In this document: piece after piece, positions 46,920 to 58,797 of the stretch
How positions within the stretch are numbered: the first letter of the stretch is position 1
Layout of the letters: every line of letters starts with the position of its first letter
The notes under the pieces: generated by a model
What the model saw: only the letters and a program-made list of their open reading frames with translations
Told to the model about the DNA's origin: nothing
Database searches by the model: none
Program-made: the position numbers and the translations under genes
Origin: Plecoglossus altivelis
Lineage: Eukaryota > Chordata > Actinopteri > Osmeriformes > Plecoglossidae
Direction: 5' to 3'
NCBI GenBank assembly: GCA_036571765.1
Contig: BROE01000018.1
Span: 12,378,743 to 12,442,742, forward strand
Length of the DNA: 64,000 nucleotides

Positions 46920-48545
46920 ATCGTGTGAAAACATGCTGTTTACTAGACACTGGCTCTGAGGTCACCACGATGTCTGAGGGTTACTTCAAGAAACACTTCA
47001 CAGGCAAGGTGCTATCTCCAGCCAAATGGGTAAAGCTAAAGGAAAAAGGCTGACTGGAAAATGTGTTTGTGCTGAAGCATGAGGCAAGCAGTGGAAAGAA
47101 GCCTGATGAAGTGCCAGGAATACTGGGTGTGAATGATCTACTTGATCTGCACAACCTGTTCACTGATATGAAAGGGATTTAAACAATGAGTTGACACAAG
47201 AAGTTGACTGGAGTGGGGAGTCTACACCATGTCTTTCTAGAAATAGCAAGAGAAGACAAAACATGGGCCCAAGGGGTCAGGTGGGGTATGTCAAAGTGGC
47301 AAGCCGTCAGACAGTTGTGGTGCCCCCACGCAGTGAAGTGATCCTTGAGAGTCAATGCAGGGTCCCCCCAAAAATGAACTGTCAGGCACGAATCAAGGTA
47401 TCCCCAACCAAAACATGGGCTGTTTGTTGCTAACTCATGCAGTGCAAGGAAAACTGTCTGTGTGGGTACTCAACACACAAGATTAACCTGTTAGTCTGCT
47501 CCCCCAGTTTGAGAGTAGCAGAGTTGAGCAAGCCACACAAGGTTCTCCCCAAAGACGTGCTGATGTTTGAAAAAAACTATGGAAAAGTTCATGTTAAAGC
47601 CGTAGAGGGTGTGCAAAACAGCAGCGACAATGCCCTTTGGAAAGTTCCAGTGGACCTGCATACCATTTGGGCTATGCAATGCTACAGCAAGCTTTCAACG
47701 CCTTATGGAAACAGTCCTGGGCAATTAGCCATTCGATGTTCTGCTTGTTTACTTAGATGTTGTGTTGTCATTCTCCAGGGACTTCACCAATAACCTGGAA
47801 AAGTTAGACTTGGTGTTTAGACATCTCCGGGACCATGGCCTCAAGTTGAATCTGAAGAAAACTTTCCTCCTTAATCTAGAAGTTCCGTGGGCACATAGTG
47901 TCCGTAAACAGGATTCAAGAGGACATAAAGAAAGTCAGGGTTGTTAAGAATTCGCTCACTCCCGATTCTGTTAAGTATGTGAGACAGGTTCAAGTCATAT
48001 TACCGCCGCTTTGTTCCCCATTTCATGCAAGCGGCTAGGCCCTTACATACCGTGATGGATACCGCTAAAAAGAGGCCGCAACATCAGTCTTTTGCCTTGA
48101 ATAAAGCATGTTAAATAGATTTTGATAAGCTTGGTTGATTGCTCCTCCCATGCTCGCCTACCCAGACTATCAAATCCCTTTCATAGTCACAAACGGTGAA
48201 AGTCTCCAGGGGCTTGGAACCATACTAAGTCAATGACAGAACAGCATAGAGGGGGTGCTCGCCTATGCGAGTCAGGGACTACGGATTTCAGAGAGGAAGG
48301 ATGAAGATGATAGCAAACTCAAATTAGAGCTCCTGGAACTGAAATGGGCCATCACAGATTAATTCTGTGACTTTCTTATCTATGCAAAATTTGCTGTGGT
48401 ACAGAAAATAACCCTCTCTGGCATTTGGAGACCGCTAATCCCGGGGCAGTTGAACAGAGGTTGGTTCCCCCGATAGCAGAATTCAACTTCAAAATCCATT
48501 ATAAGACAGGCAAATCTAACCAGTGATACAACATAGATAACGGTA
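46920..48545 (+). pseudogene. gypsy pol remnant (protease, RT, RNase H)
   Basis: Protease motif LLDTGSEVTT near 46940. A YVKVASRQTVVVPP segment near 47290, then RT pieces such as LEKLDLVFRHLRDHGLKLNL near 47795. RNase H-like pieces at 48150-48545 (LELLELKWAITD, EFNFKIHYKTGKSN). Interrupted by stops and shifts throughout. Confidence 0.65.
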
Positions 48546-48599
48546 CACCAACGGCGTAATAAAAGAGAACAACATTTCTCATCAACAGAGGAAGTATCC

Positions 48600-51571
48600 T
48601 AGAGCCTATTTGGAAAACAAACTATACTGTTAATTCTGGCATATTATTTAAATATTAAACAAAGACAATATATTACTGAAATATATTAAATAAGATACTT
48701 AATATGGATTGCATTTGCCACTTAAGCTTTGGAAAAAATATGCAACATTACTGTCTAATGGCAACTTTTTGGAAACAAAAAAATAAACTAAGATGAACTA
48801 TTTGGATTCATTTTGATGAAGATGAACTTCTTTTACATAAGTGAGACATTACACTTCAGAAAAATCAAACTTGCTAGTGTGTCAGCACTAATCCTTGCTC
48901 TATGTGGGTGCATAATGAGACCACCCTGGCTAAAAACCCTCTCAACTGCAGCACTAGTAGCAGGGACAGAAATAACTCTTATTGCTACAGGATAGAGTCT
49001 TGGGTATATTTTGGCATTTTTCCCCAGAACTCTAGGCAGGTGGTTTCCTCTTCATGAGAAGAATGGGCAATGTAACGCATCAGTTCAGTCTGAACAGAGG
49101 AGTTGTAATCCACACCCTGCGTGGATTTTTTTTGTATCCTGAAAAGAGACGTGGGATTTTGGCAGGTGTTGCATCATGGTCATCACTTTCAGTTATAGGC
49201 TTCTCGGGGCTTCCTTCACGGGTTTCAGCCAAGATGAGGTCTGAAAAAGATGGAAAATTTGTGTTACAATTTACATTTCACACACATGTAGGTTTATTTC
49301 AGATTTAGTCGATCTAATAAACTATCAGTGGAAGATATGGCAGTTTAAATAAACTGAAATTGATTTCATTTGAGATATGACAGGGAATATTACATATTGT
49401 CAATACAGCATACATAATAAATTAAAATTATATATACTAACCCATTATCATTGCTTTGATTTGATTCTTGGCCTCGTTGGATGCATGAACATCTTCCTCA
49501 AGCCAAAAAGGCAGAAGGATGGGTCTAGCAGAGCGGACATCATGTAGACGGTATCCCCAAAAGGAAGAGAGCTGCATTTTCTGTGACGTGACTATCCATT
49601 TTTACATTAACAAAGATTCCTTGGAACCGTCGTTGAAGAGACACATGAAGGCTTTTCACCAAAATCATCAGATGCCGGGCTGTGTTTTTCATAGTCATAA
49701 GGTGGCTATTGAGAGACAGTACACAAAGAAGAGCTGCACTTATAGTCACTATTTTCTCTCCTTGCGTAAGGTCTGTAGCTTGCAGAAAAGGAGACAAGAC
49801 TTCTACCAGCTCATTAAGCTGACTCCATTCTCTGGTTGATAAGCTGAGCTCTTTGTGTCCTTGTGCTTCCAGTAGTATATTAAGAGTTTGTAAATCCAAC
49901 TTAATGACTGCCTCAACAAGACGAAGAGTTGAGTTCCATCTGGTAGACACTGCACTTGGAATGCTTCGGTTAGACCCGAATGCTTCTTCAAATGCTTCCT
50001 TTATTTTGCAAGTGGAGTGAAGCAAGCTGCAAATTGTTGTCAATTTTAACATGGTGCTGTTTAAAGTTTTTGTTTCTTTTAGTCCGTCTTTGACAACAAG
50101 TTGAAGTGTGTGTGCAAAGCATTGCAGTCTTTGCTGCCGAGCACTGCTCTGGATTACATCAACATCTTCCTGGTACTCCTCTGCAACCTCCTCCCATATA
50201 GTAGCATTTCCAAAGTCATCGCTCTCTTCTGTTTCAGCGGTAACAGAGGGGAAAGATGTGGTGAAGGCTTTCTTCATGTTTGCAGCATTATCACATTTAA
50301 CGTAGTCCAACTTGTGTCTTATATTGAAGTAGTCGCACACTTTTTCAAATTTTTCATGGATTCTTTCTCCAGTGTGAGATCCAGTGAAGTGGTCGCACCT
50401 TAAAAGAAGAGACTGCAGTGTGGCGGCTCTTGTTTCCAGTTCCATAAAGTGAGCAGTAACTCCCAGATATCCTCGCATGGTCCGGTCTATCCAAATGTCT
50501 ACTGTCACATTAACAGTTGAGGCTTTTCCAAGCTTTTGTTTTATTGTTGAGTCCATTTCTCGTGCAAGTTCATTCAAGCGCCTGTTTACAATACTTCTGC
50601 TTATGGGGCTGTATTTCTCCTCCACAACTGACATGAATTTTCTAAAATGTGTATTTTCAACTAGGGAAAGTGTCAGATTACATGCGATTATGAGTTCCCT
50701 AATAGTGGCCTCTGTAATGGCTTTCTGCCTGGGATTACCCTGTCTGTATGTCTGTACACCTCCTCTATAGAAAAAGGGTTCAATGCTGCACTGTCCCTCA
50801 GCTGCACTTGGCTGGCTCTTTTGGCTGATATATTCTCTGTACCTGTTGATAAAAATAAGAAATAGTTAAATTTTCTTAATTTGTACTTCTGCACGTTATA
50901 TTAGTGCTGGTTATTCATGTAAGTGCTACACGTTTGACACTGAGACAACAAAACAATTAATTTTAGGCAGGAATCCATTTTAAACACTTGAGGCAAAAAG
51001 CTAACATGTAATGGCTGTGCCCATTACAGTACAGTCTGTGCAGAAAACTTAGTGTTGTTGTTAACACTAGCTAACTCGGTGCTAACTCACCTATCATTGT
51101 GTGTTTTCAAGTGTCTAATAAAGTTAGACGTTGTCGTCCTGGCGTCACAAATTTGAACCCCACACACTTTACATTTGGCAATTCTCTTGTCGTGACGTTG
51201 TACAAAATCTTTAAAGCCGAAACTAATGATAAACGGCAGCGCCGACAGAGCCTGCAGCGTGTCTGCCATAGTTTGTTTGGGAACAGTGAGCTGCCGTCGC
51301 ATCTGTATACGTCATCAACATTGGACGTAGCGCAGGCAACTGTTCATGGGCAAGGCGCAGCTCTCGGGGAAGGGGAGAAACAGAGGGGGGGTGATGGGAT
51401 TGAGAACAAGTTCACGACAGGGCGCGTTGAACATGACTCGTAATGTTCACGAGTCTTAAATCACAAGTCCGAGTCAAGTCTCAAGTCTTTAGGGTACCAG
51501 ACCGAGTCGAGAGTCTCTGAAAACAGTGACTTAAGTCCGACTCGAGTCCGAGTCTCAAGTCCCCATCTCTG
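48600..51571 (-). mobile_element. hAT transposon, ZBED1-like
   Basis: Right end reads (minus) CAGAGATGGGGACTTGAGAC and then repeated gactcg/aagtc motifs, typical of this fish hAT family. It encodes a three-exon transposase. The left terminal repeat was not found, so the left limit is approximate. Confidence 0.8.
48833..51302 (-). pseudogene. ZBED1-like hAT transposase, nearly intact
   Basis: Exon 1 (51302-51091) has a BED zinc finger: CKVCGVQICDARTTTSNFIR then HLKTH, donor gtgagt. Exon 2 (50842-49442) reads AITEATIRELIIACNLTLSL, then the long core LGKASTVNVTVDIWIDRTM, LDYVKCDNAANMKKAF and STRWNSTLRLVEAVIKL. Exon 3 (49240-48833) ends with the hAT dimerisation motif SVPATSAAVERVFSQGGLIM. Two lesions: a frameshift near 49590, just before LPFGDTVYMMSALLDPS, and a one-base loss in the poly-A codon run at 49126-49133. 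No other break was seen, so it is a young copy. Confidence 0.82.
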
Positions 51572-51981
51572 CTCCAGGTCAATCAGCACCGGAGCTCCTC
51601 AAGGCTGCGTGCTTTCCCCTCTGCTCTTGTCCCTGTACACCAACAGCTGCACCTCCAGTCACCCGTCTGTCAAGCTCCTGAAGTTTGCAAACGACACCAC
51701 CCTGATTGGGTCATCTCCGGTGGGGATGAGTCTGACTACCGGAGGGAAGCTGACAACCTGGTGACCTGGTGTAGCCAGAACAAACTCAAGCTAAATGCTC
51801 TGAAGACAGTGGAGATGGTTGTGGACTTCAGAAAGGACCCTGCCCCACTCTCCAGCCCCACTCTACCCCATCACCCTGTGCGACTACCAGGTCAACACTG
51901 TTGAGTCCCTCTGTTTCCTGGCTACCACACTCTCCCAGGACCTCAAGTGGGAGCTGAACATCGCCTCACTGGTTAAGAAAG
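51572..51981 (+). mobile_element. Rex1/CR1-like LINE fragment
   Basis: Reads SISTGAPQGCVLSPLLLSLY and then KLLKFANDTTLIGS, TLCDYQVNTVESLCFLATTL and QDLKWELNIASLVKK in shifted frames. The active site is FAND instead of FADD. It starts exactly after the hAT end and stops where LINE copy 2 begins. Confidence 0.8.
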
Positions 51982-51984
51982 TTC

Positions 51985-54800
51985 TTCCACTTATCCGGGA
52001 CCGGGTCACGGGGGCAGGCCCAGTCTTCCTTCTTCACATACACCTCCACCAGCTCCTCTGAGGGATCCCGAGGCGTTCCCAGGCCAGCCAAGAGACATAG
52101 TCCCTCTAGCGTGTCCTGGGTCTTCCCGGGGCTGCCTCCCGGTGGGACATGCCTGGAACACCTCCCAAGGGAGGCGTCCAGGAGGCATCCGAGAGAGATG
52201 CCTGAGCCACCTCAGCTGACTCCTCTCGACGTGGAGGAGCAGCGGCTCTACTTCAAGCTCCTCCTGTGTGACCGAGCTCCTCACCCTATCTCTAAGGGAG
52301 CGCCTGGCCAGATCCTTCTTCACCACAATGATCTGATACAAAGACTGCATTACTGCAGCCGTTGCACTGACCCACCTGTCAATCTCACGTTCCATTCTTC
52401 CCTCACTTGTGAACAAGACCAGAGATACTTGAACTCCTCCACTTGAGGCAAAAACTACCCACTTACCCGAAGGGAGCAAGCCACCTTTTTCCGGTCGAGA
52501 ACCAAGTGTCGGATTTGGAGGTGCTGAATCTCATCCTCGGCTGCAAACCGCTCCATTGTACGCTGCAGGTCCCAGTTCAAGGAAGCCGCCAGGACTACAT
52601 CATCTGCGAATAGCAGAGATAAGATCCTGTGCTCCACGCACCAGGCATTCAGTCCATAAAATAATTTAACAGAACCGGTGACAAAGGGCAGCCAACATGC
52701 ACCGGGAACAAGTCTGATTTACAACCGGACGTTCTTTAGCAAAGGGCCCCAGACCTTCTACTACTGGCATACCCCCACATGACACTACGAGGGACATGGT
52801 TGAACGCCTTCTCCAGATCCAAAAGGCACATGTGAACTGGTTGAGCAAACTCCCATGAACCCTCAACAGCTGATGAAGAGTATAGAGCTGGTCCAGTGTT
52901 CCCTGACCAGGAAAAAAAAACACACTGCTCCTCCTAAATCCAATGTTCAACTATCAGTCGGATTCTCCTCTCTAGTACCGTGGCGTAGATCTTACTGGGG
53001 AGGCTAGGGAGTGTGATCCCCCTGTAGTTGGAACACACTCTCCGGTCACCCTTCTTATAAAGGGGTACCACCACCCCGGTCTGCTAGTCCAGCGGCACTG
53101 TCCCAAGCCGCCACGCAATGTTGAAGAGACGTGTCAGCCATGACAGCCTCACAACATCCAGAGACTTAGATACTCAGGACGGATCTCACCCCCGGGGCTT
53201 TGCCACCGAGTAGCCCACCGACCACCTGGGTGACTTCCGCCTGGGTGATCGTTGAGTCTGCCTCCGGGTGCTCAGCCTCTGCTTCCTCCTCGGAAGACGT
53301 GACAGCAGGATTGAGGAGATCCTCAAAGTATTCCTTCCACCGCTCAACAACGTCCCCAGTTGAGGTCAGCAGCTCCCCGCCCGCACCGTACACGATGTTG
53401 TTGAAGCACCGCTTCTCCCCCCTGAATCGGCGAACGGTTTGCCAGAATTTCCTCAAGGCCGACCGGTAGTCCTTCTCCATGGCCTCCCCGAATTCCTCCC
53501 AGACTTGAGTTTTCGCCTCCGCGACAATCCGAGCTGCGGCATGCTTGGCCTGCCGATACCTGTCAACTGTCTCCGGAGTCCCACAAGCCAACCAGACTTG
53601 ACAGGACTCCTTCAGTTTGACAGCATCCCTTACATCCGGTGTCCACCACAAGGTTCGGGGATTTCCACAGCAACAGGCACAAGAGACCTTACCACTGCAG
53701 CTCTGGGCCGCCACATCGACATTGGAGGCCGAGAACATGGTCCACTCAGACTCAATGTCCCCAGTCCCCCCCGGAATCTGTGAGAAACTCTCCCGGAGGT
53801 GCGAGCTGAAGACCCTGCTGACAGAAGGCTCCGAAACATGTTCCCAACAGACCCTCACGATACGCTTGGGCCTGCCAGGTCTGTCCGGCTTCCTCCTCCA
53901 TCAGCAGATCCAGCTCACGACCAGGTGGTGATCGGTCGACAGCTTCGCCCCTCTCTTTACCCGAGTGTTCGAGACACACGGCCGCAGGTCAGAGGACATG
54001 ACAACAAAGTCGATCATCGACTTCGGCCTAGGGCTCCCTGGTGCCGTGTGCACTGATGGACGCCCTTGTACTCGAACATGGTGTTCGTTATGGATAGACT
54101 GTAACTAGCACAGAAGTCCAACAGCAAATCAGCGCTCAGGTTCAGATCGAGGGGGCCGTTCTTCCCAATCACCCCTCTCCAGTTGTCACTGTCATTGCCC
54201 ACGTGGGCATTGAAGTCCCCGGCTTGAAGGCGCAGGGACACGACCCTCTCGTTTACCAGGGTAAATGCCAACACGTGGCAGCTGAGCCACGGGGCTATGA
54301 GCAAACACGCGCCCGCCCGCCACCTCTCCCTGCGAACAACACCAGAGAAGTACAGCCTCTCTCAAGGATAATGGATCTGGAACCCAGGCTGTGCGTGAAG
54401 GCGAGGCCGAGCACAAGCTCGGGCTCCTTCCCTGCCAGTAAGGTGACATTTCATGTCCACAGTGCTGGAGACCGTGTGCATGGCCTCCGTTGTCCAAGCA
54501 CCTGCCTCTGACCGCCGCCCTAAACACACTGCACCGGCCCCCTAAGGCCCTTCCTGTGGGTGATGGGCCAGCAGGAAGGTGATCCCACATCGACTTTTCG
54601 GGCTATACTCGGCCGGGTCCCATGGGCAAAGACCCGGCCACCAGGTGCTCGCCTGCAAGCACCCACCCCAGGCCTGGCTCCAGGGTGTGGCCCCGGTAAC
54701 GCCACTCCGGGCGACGTAGCGAATTTCCTTTTCTTTGGCATCATAGAGGGTTTGGTGAACCCCGCTTAGTCTGGCTAGTCACCTAGGACCAGTTTGGGAG
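51985..54800 (-). mobile_element. APE-type LINE (RTE-like), copy 2, longer
   Basis: Same family as 39807-41418 but minus strand and longer. From 54800 down: 5' part, endonuclease end (GDFNAHVGNDSDNWRGVIGK, FCASYSLSITNTMFEYKGVH), linker (GNPRTLWWTPDVRDAVKLKE, WEEFGEAMEKDYRSALRKFW), RT (AEVTQVVGGLLGGKAPG) and C-terminal SLRDRVRSSVTQEELEVEPL. Multiple shifts make it dead. Confidence 0.85.
53166..53858 (-). pseudogene. LINE copy 2 linker and RT start
   Basis: 230 open codons between endonuclease and reverse transcriptase, ending in GGKAPGVRSVLSI where copy 1 reads GGKAPGVDEIRPEY, so a shift occurs just inside the RT. Confidence 0.7.
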
Positions 54801-55129
54801 ACCCTACCAGGGACTTATTGCCCCCGACAACATAGCTCCTAGGATCATCCAAGCACTCGTTTAATTCAAATGTACACAGTTTGGTAGAAAATTAATAATT
54901 GGATTTGAATTAAATGTGCACTTGTAATATAATAATGATATATTCTTAGTCATGCTAAACCATTTTAAATGCTAAAAGCTACAGTTTGGGTCACCTTCTG
55001 ATCTGGAAATCTGTGCAAGATCTGTATTTCAGTCAATTCCCATTTGAGTTATGGTTATCTTTCCCTTATATTTAAATTCTCAGCTTTTAGTTGACCATTT
55101 AATAAATGTGTGTAGCCAAGTTATTTTGA
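54801..55129. other. intergenic, no feature
   Basis: AT-rich; nothing recognised. Confidence 0.4.
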
Positions 55130-55440
55130 ATTCATTGATTTTGTTCAAAATGTGCAGACAAAACCTTTTCCAGCCAGCATCAAGTGCAAGCTACCCTTCT
55201 TTAGTGTTTTGAAATTCATACTATCATTCAAAATGTCTTCCACGTCCTTTTTTAGGGGTATTATTCTCAATCTCCCGTTGAGAATATTGGCCAATAATTT
55301 GGCTACTGCCATAACGGCCTCAGGCAGGTCATGAAATGACATTTATTATAAGTAGGCCTAGATGCATTAGTTATGATGCGTAGATTTGGTAGGCATACAA
55401 TGAACACATTTAAACAGTCGTTGTGGTTTGACAAGTTAAC
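55130..55440 (+). repeat. unnamed dispersed repeat, copy B
   Basis: Partner of 19390-19680 (reverse strand there). Shares catcaagtgcaagc, cgttgagaatattggcc, cctagatgcattagttat, gtagatttggtaggc. Confidence 0.6.
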
Positions 55441-56248
55441 TCCCTTGGTGTATCACTTTTTCAGTTACTTTTTGTCAGCGCTCTTTCCTAGCTTTTGCAC
55501 ACTTTGAGGTGTTCCCTGGCGTTTTAAAGGTTTCAAATTCAGCATACCTCTGCTCAGCTGCGGTGAAAAACTGAGCTCGCTCTTTGGCCGTGGGGAGGAG
55601 CCACTCACAGCGTTGCTGATCAGTGTTTCTACTATCGATAGATATCCCCTTTTAAAACAGCGCATTAACGCGCAATTAAATCAGATAACTCAATCCAGCT
55701 ATACTAATCACGTCGCTCGCACTCGAACGCATCGGATTTTGATCAAACTAAATTTCTCCACCGCAATTCTGTAACTCATGTAAAACATACTAAAACAAAA
55801 CAAAAACTTCGTAACAAATATTAAATAAATAATCGCACAACAGCTTTCAAAAGCAACTACATTTTGTATCAATCTCGCCACATTAATATTTAATCTTTTT
55901 CTAGATTTCTTTCACCATTGTTTCTGCGCATGTGCCATGAGTAAATAAATTGTCTAGCTGCAATTCCTTCACTATCCCGCACTCCCGTCGTCGCTGTTGA
56001 TTCTATCTGTGAATTGTTACAAATCATCACCATAGTTTGTTTCCGGACACTCAAGTATGTCATCCTAAGTACAAACTCTTCTCCCAATCAAAGCCCACGA
56101 AGCTTGGACCCTGTCTGATCCAAGATCTATCTTTTTAGCAAATGTAGCAGACATTGTTCAACGGACAACGAACCAGCTAGTTCGTGTGTCAGACACGTCT
56201 TCTGTGTCCGTAGTTGTGCCAACAGCGTAAGACACATTTAAACTAGAG
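55441..56248. other. intergenic, no gene supported
   Basis: No recognisable exon or element. Confidence 0.4.
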
Positions 56249-56755
56249 CCACACACACACACACACACACACACACCACACACACGACACCACACCCACA
56301 CACACACACACGACACAGCACACCACACAACACACACACAACACACACCACAACACACACACAACACACACACACACACACACACCAACACACAACGACA
56401 CACCACACACACGAAACACACACACACACACCACACACGACAAGGATCTAAGCGATACACACACAACCACCACACACAAACAACACGCTCTGCTTATGGC
56501 CTAAGGAACAACACATTTGGAAGCAAAAGCACACACATCACCACACACACACGCCCAACATACACATCACACACACACAACACAGGTCACACACACCGCA
56601 CAAGCCCAACACACACACACACAGCACCGCACACACACCCAACAACACACACATTCCACACACCACACACACACCACAACACCACACAACACAACACACA
56701 CACACTCAACACACACTTACACACACACACACACAACACACCCCCACACACTAAA
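56249..56755. repeat. long impure CA microsatellite
   Basis: About 500 bases of (CA)n broken by ACAACA, CACACC and CACGAC variants, with short unique breaks near 56440-56520. Cysteine/valine-rich open frames over it are artefacts. Confidence 0.95.
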
Positions 56756-56789
56756 AACAGTTTAGTATAAATATATATTTTACAAAGAC

Positions 56790-57029
56790 ACACACACTCG
56801 CAAATGCATTCTCTACGGGAAATTTCAATATACCAATTAACCTATCACATGCATGTCTTTGAATGGTGGGAGCAAGCCGGAGTGACCGGAGAGAACCCAC
56901 GGTTATATGGGGAGGACACGCAGACTCCACCCAGAGAGATCATGCGATGTTGGATTCAGCCCAAGAATTGAACCCATGATCTCCTTTCTGGGGGTCAAGG
57001 GCTTTAACCGCGGTGCCACCATGCACCCC
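56790..57029 (-). mobile_element. SINE copy, 5' half
   Basis: On the minus strand: ggggtgcatggtggcaccgc, box B gggttcaattctt, gggttctctccggtcactcc and aaagacatgcatgtgatagg, as in 15159-15580. The 3' half is lost into the CA array. Confidence 0.82.
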
Positions 57030-58084
57030 ATTACCTACCATGTTTTTTATAATAAAACTTTATATTGATCTATTTTTCTACGCATTTATATCCTCACAAA
57101 CCTCTAAAGCCAATGCATTTTTGTTTTGTCTCCTCTCACGTGCTACTTCAAGCATCTTTCTTGTTCTAAACCCTATTTTTTCTCTTCCTTTTTGTAGGAT
57201 TTCTTCAACTAGTGCAGCGCAACTCTCCACACTCAATTTGTCATCCAATCAAAAATGTGTTCTACATTTTTGCGTTTTCCTGTTCTTGCCATTGCATAAC
57301 TTTAGCATCTTCTGTAATCTCTACATACTTAGTTTTACATGAACAATTACCCATTGTTGAATAACAACAGAACCACTTTGTTTATACTTTATTCTTATTA
57401 TTTTCATCAAACCAGTACTATTCTGTAATACCATTGGGAGCTCAATAGGGCTTGAGATGGAGAATGGATATCAGAGAATCAGTCTTCGCAAATACTCAGC
57501 CCTGATCAGCAGGGCAGCATCGACCCCGCCCTGTTTGATTCTCTACCACCAGACTCGGAATTGTTTCGACTGAACCCCACTCGGCAGCAATAAACTTACA
57601 CAATGCACAATATTAATCCAGATTTCCCAAATTGCGACCAGTTCCTAAACCTTTATTTAAATGTCTACATGCAGACAGAGATCAATTTCTTTCCTGTAGC
57701 CTTTCTACGGCTTTGGACAATTCATATTCTATAATTGCGTCAATGGCATTCTCACAGAAATTAGTATGCTGTCACAAAGAAATAGCAAAAACGAACTTCG
57801 TTGACCGATCTCTGGCACCATTTCTTAGACAATTATGACCGCAGTGACTCTTACACGACTTCACTGAGAATATTACTGGATTACTATTCTTACTTTACGT
57901 CTAAAGAAACTGTCTCGTCAACTCTTCCAAATCCTACACCCTCGCGGTGCACGGTTTCAGTTCCGAACCTGGGAGGTGGAAGGACAATTTGAGATCCGGC
58001 GTTCGAAGTACCAAAATGTTAGGTAATTCTTAAATAAGAACACTGAATCGTTGAAGCGAAGGCAGTTTTAATGCTTGCGTCAAC
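57030..58084. other. intergenic with possible decayed LTR
   Basis: On the minus strand, attaaaact (58064 region), LTR-like end ...cctaaca (58018-58024) and a following ttttggtacttcgaac suggest an LTR and primer site. No partner LTR was found. Confidence 0.3.
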
Positions 58085-58270
58085 TCAACATTGAGTAAAG
58101 GGTCTGAATACTTATGACCATGTGATATTTCAGTTGATCCCCTAAAATAAATTTGCAAACATTTCTACACTACTATTTTTTCAGTCAAGATGGGGTGCTG
58201 AGTGTAGATGAATGAGAAATAAAATTGACTTTTTTGATTTGAGCAAATGGCGGCAATGAAACAGAGCTTT

Positions 58271-58740
58271 GGCGTGCACGGCGGCAGCGTGATTAGAGCT
58301 CCTGCCTCTCAATACAGAGATTGTGGGTTTGATTCAGAATCGGTTTTATTCGCCATGCAAGATATACAAGCACAGAATTTACTGTGGCAGGGAAGTGCAA
58401 GCATAGAACATATATGAAACAATGCAGGTAGATTAAAATATAGAAAAAATCTATTATAAAATAAAATACAAATATCAGGGCCATTCTGGGGCCAAATCTA
58501 ACATCACATGAGCTTTTCCTCCCACCATCCAAAGACATACAGTACATGTGATAGGTCAATTAGAAATTCTAAATTGCCCCCAGTGAATGAATGTGATAGT
58601 GAATGGTTGTCTGTGTCTGTGTTAGCCCTGTGACTTGTTCACCCCGGTCCAGGGTGTACCCTGCTTATGCAGGTCTAGTCACACGTGACCCCTAATGGGA
58701 AGTGGCACTGCAATCCCTAACAGGAATCAGCAGTGGAAAA
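58271..58740 (+). mobile_element. SINE copy inserted in the Tc1 end
   Basis: Head gcgtgcacggcggcagcgtg and gtgggtttgatt; after an interruption it resumes ctggggccaaatctaacatc and gtccagggtgtaccctgct. Split by a LINE tail at 58335-58485. Confidence 0.8.
58335..58485 (-). mobile_element. LINE 3' tail inserted in the SINE
   Basis: cagaatcggttttattcgcc and gcagggaagtgcaagcatag match 45325-45455 closely. It is the 3' end of the Rex1-like LINE, minus strand, about 150 bases. Confidence 0.8.
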
Positions 58741-58797
58741 AATGAATTAACTAGTGGAAAATGTAAAGGGGTCTGAATACTTTCCGTACCCACGGTA

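Larger units (their letters stand above)
44095..48545 (+). mobile_element. Ty3/gypsy retrotransposon remnant A
   Basis: Order on the plus strand: TATA-bearing LTR-like region, LTR end ...ttaca (44757), primer-binding site, gag remnant, aspartic protease, reverse transcriptase and RNase H remnants up to about 48545. A Rex1-like LINE is inserted at 45318-46440. The left limit is a guess from the TATA-like tataaatgtataaaa near 44120. All frames are broken; no envelope gene. Confidence 0.6.
58085..58797 (+). mobile_element. Tc1/mariner 3' end, interrupted
   Basis: Reads gagtaaagggtctgaatact and gtcaagatggggtgctgagt, ending aaggggtctgaatactttcc gtacccacggta, the terminus of a common fish Tc1 family. 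A SINE splits it at 58271-58740. Transposase and other end are absent. Confidence 0.8.

Noticed and set aside
49519..50770. Plus-strand frames of 97-106 codons
   Set aside because: Antisense to the hAT transposase.
53438..54769. Plus-strand open frames up to 132 codons in GC-rich DNA
   Set aside because: Antisense shadows of LINE copy 2.
56158..56793. Several Cys/Val- or Thr/His-rich open frames
   Set aside because: Translations of the CA microsatellite in different frames.
57632..57992. Two overlapping frames next to the possible LTR at 58 kb
   Set aside because: No gag or other recognisable motif; only the LTR-like text was kept, at low confidence.
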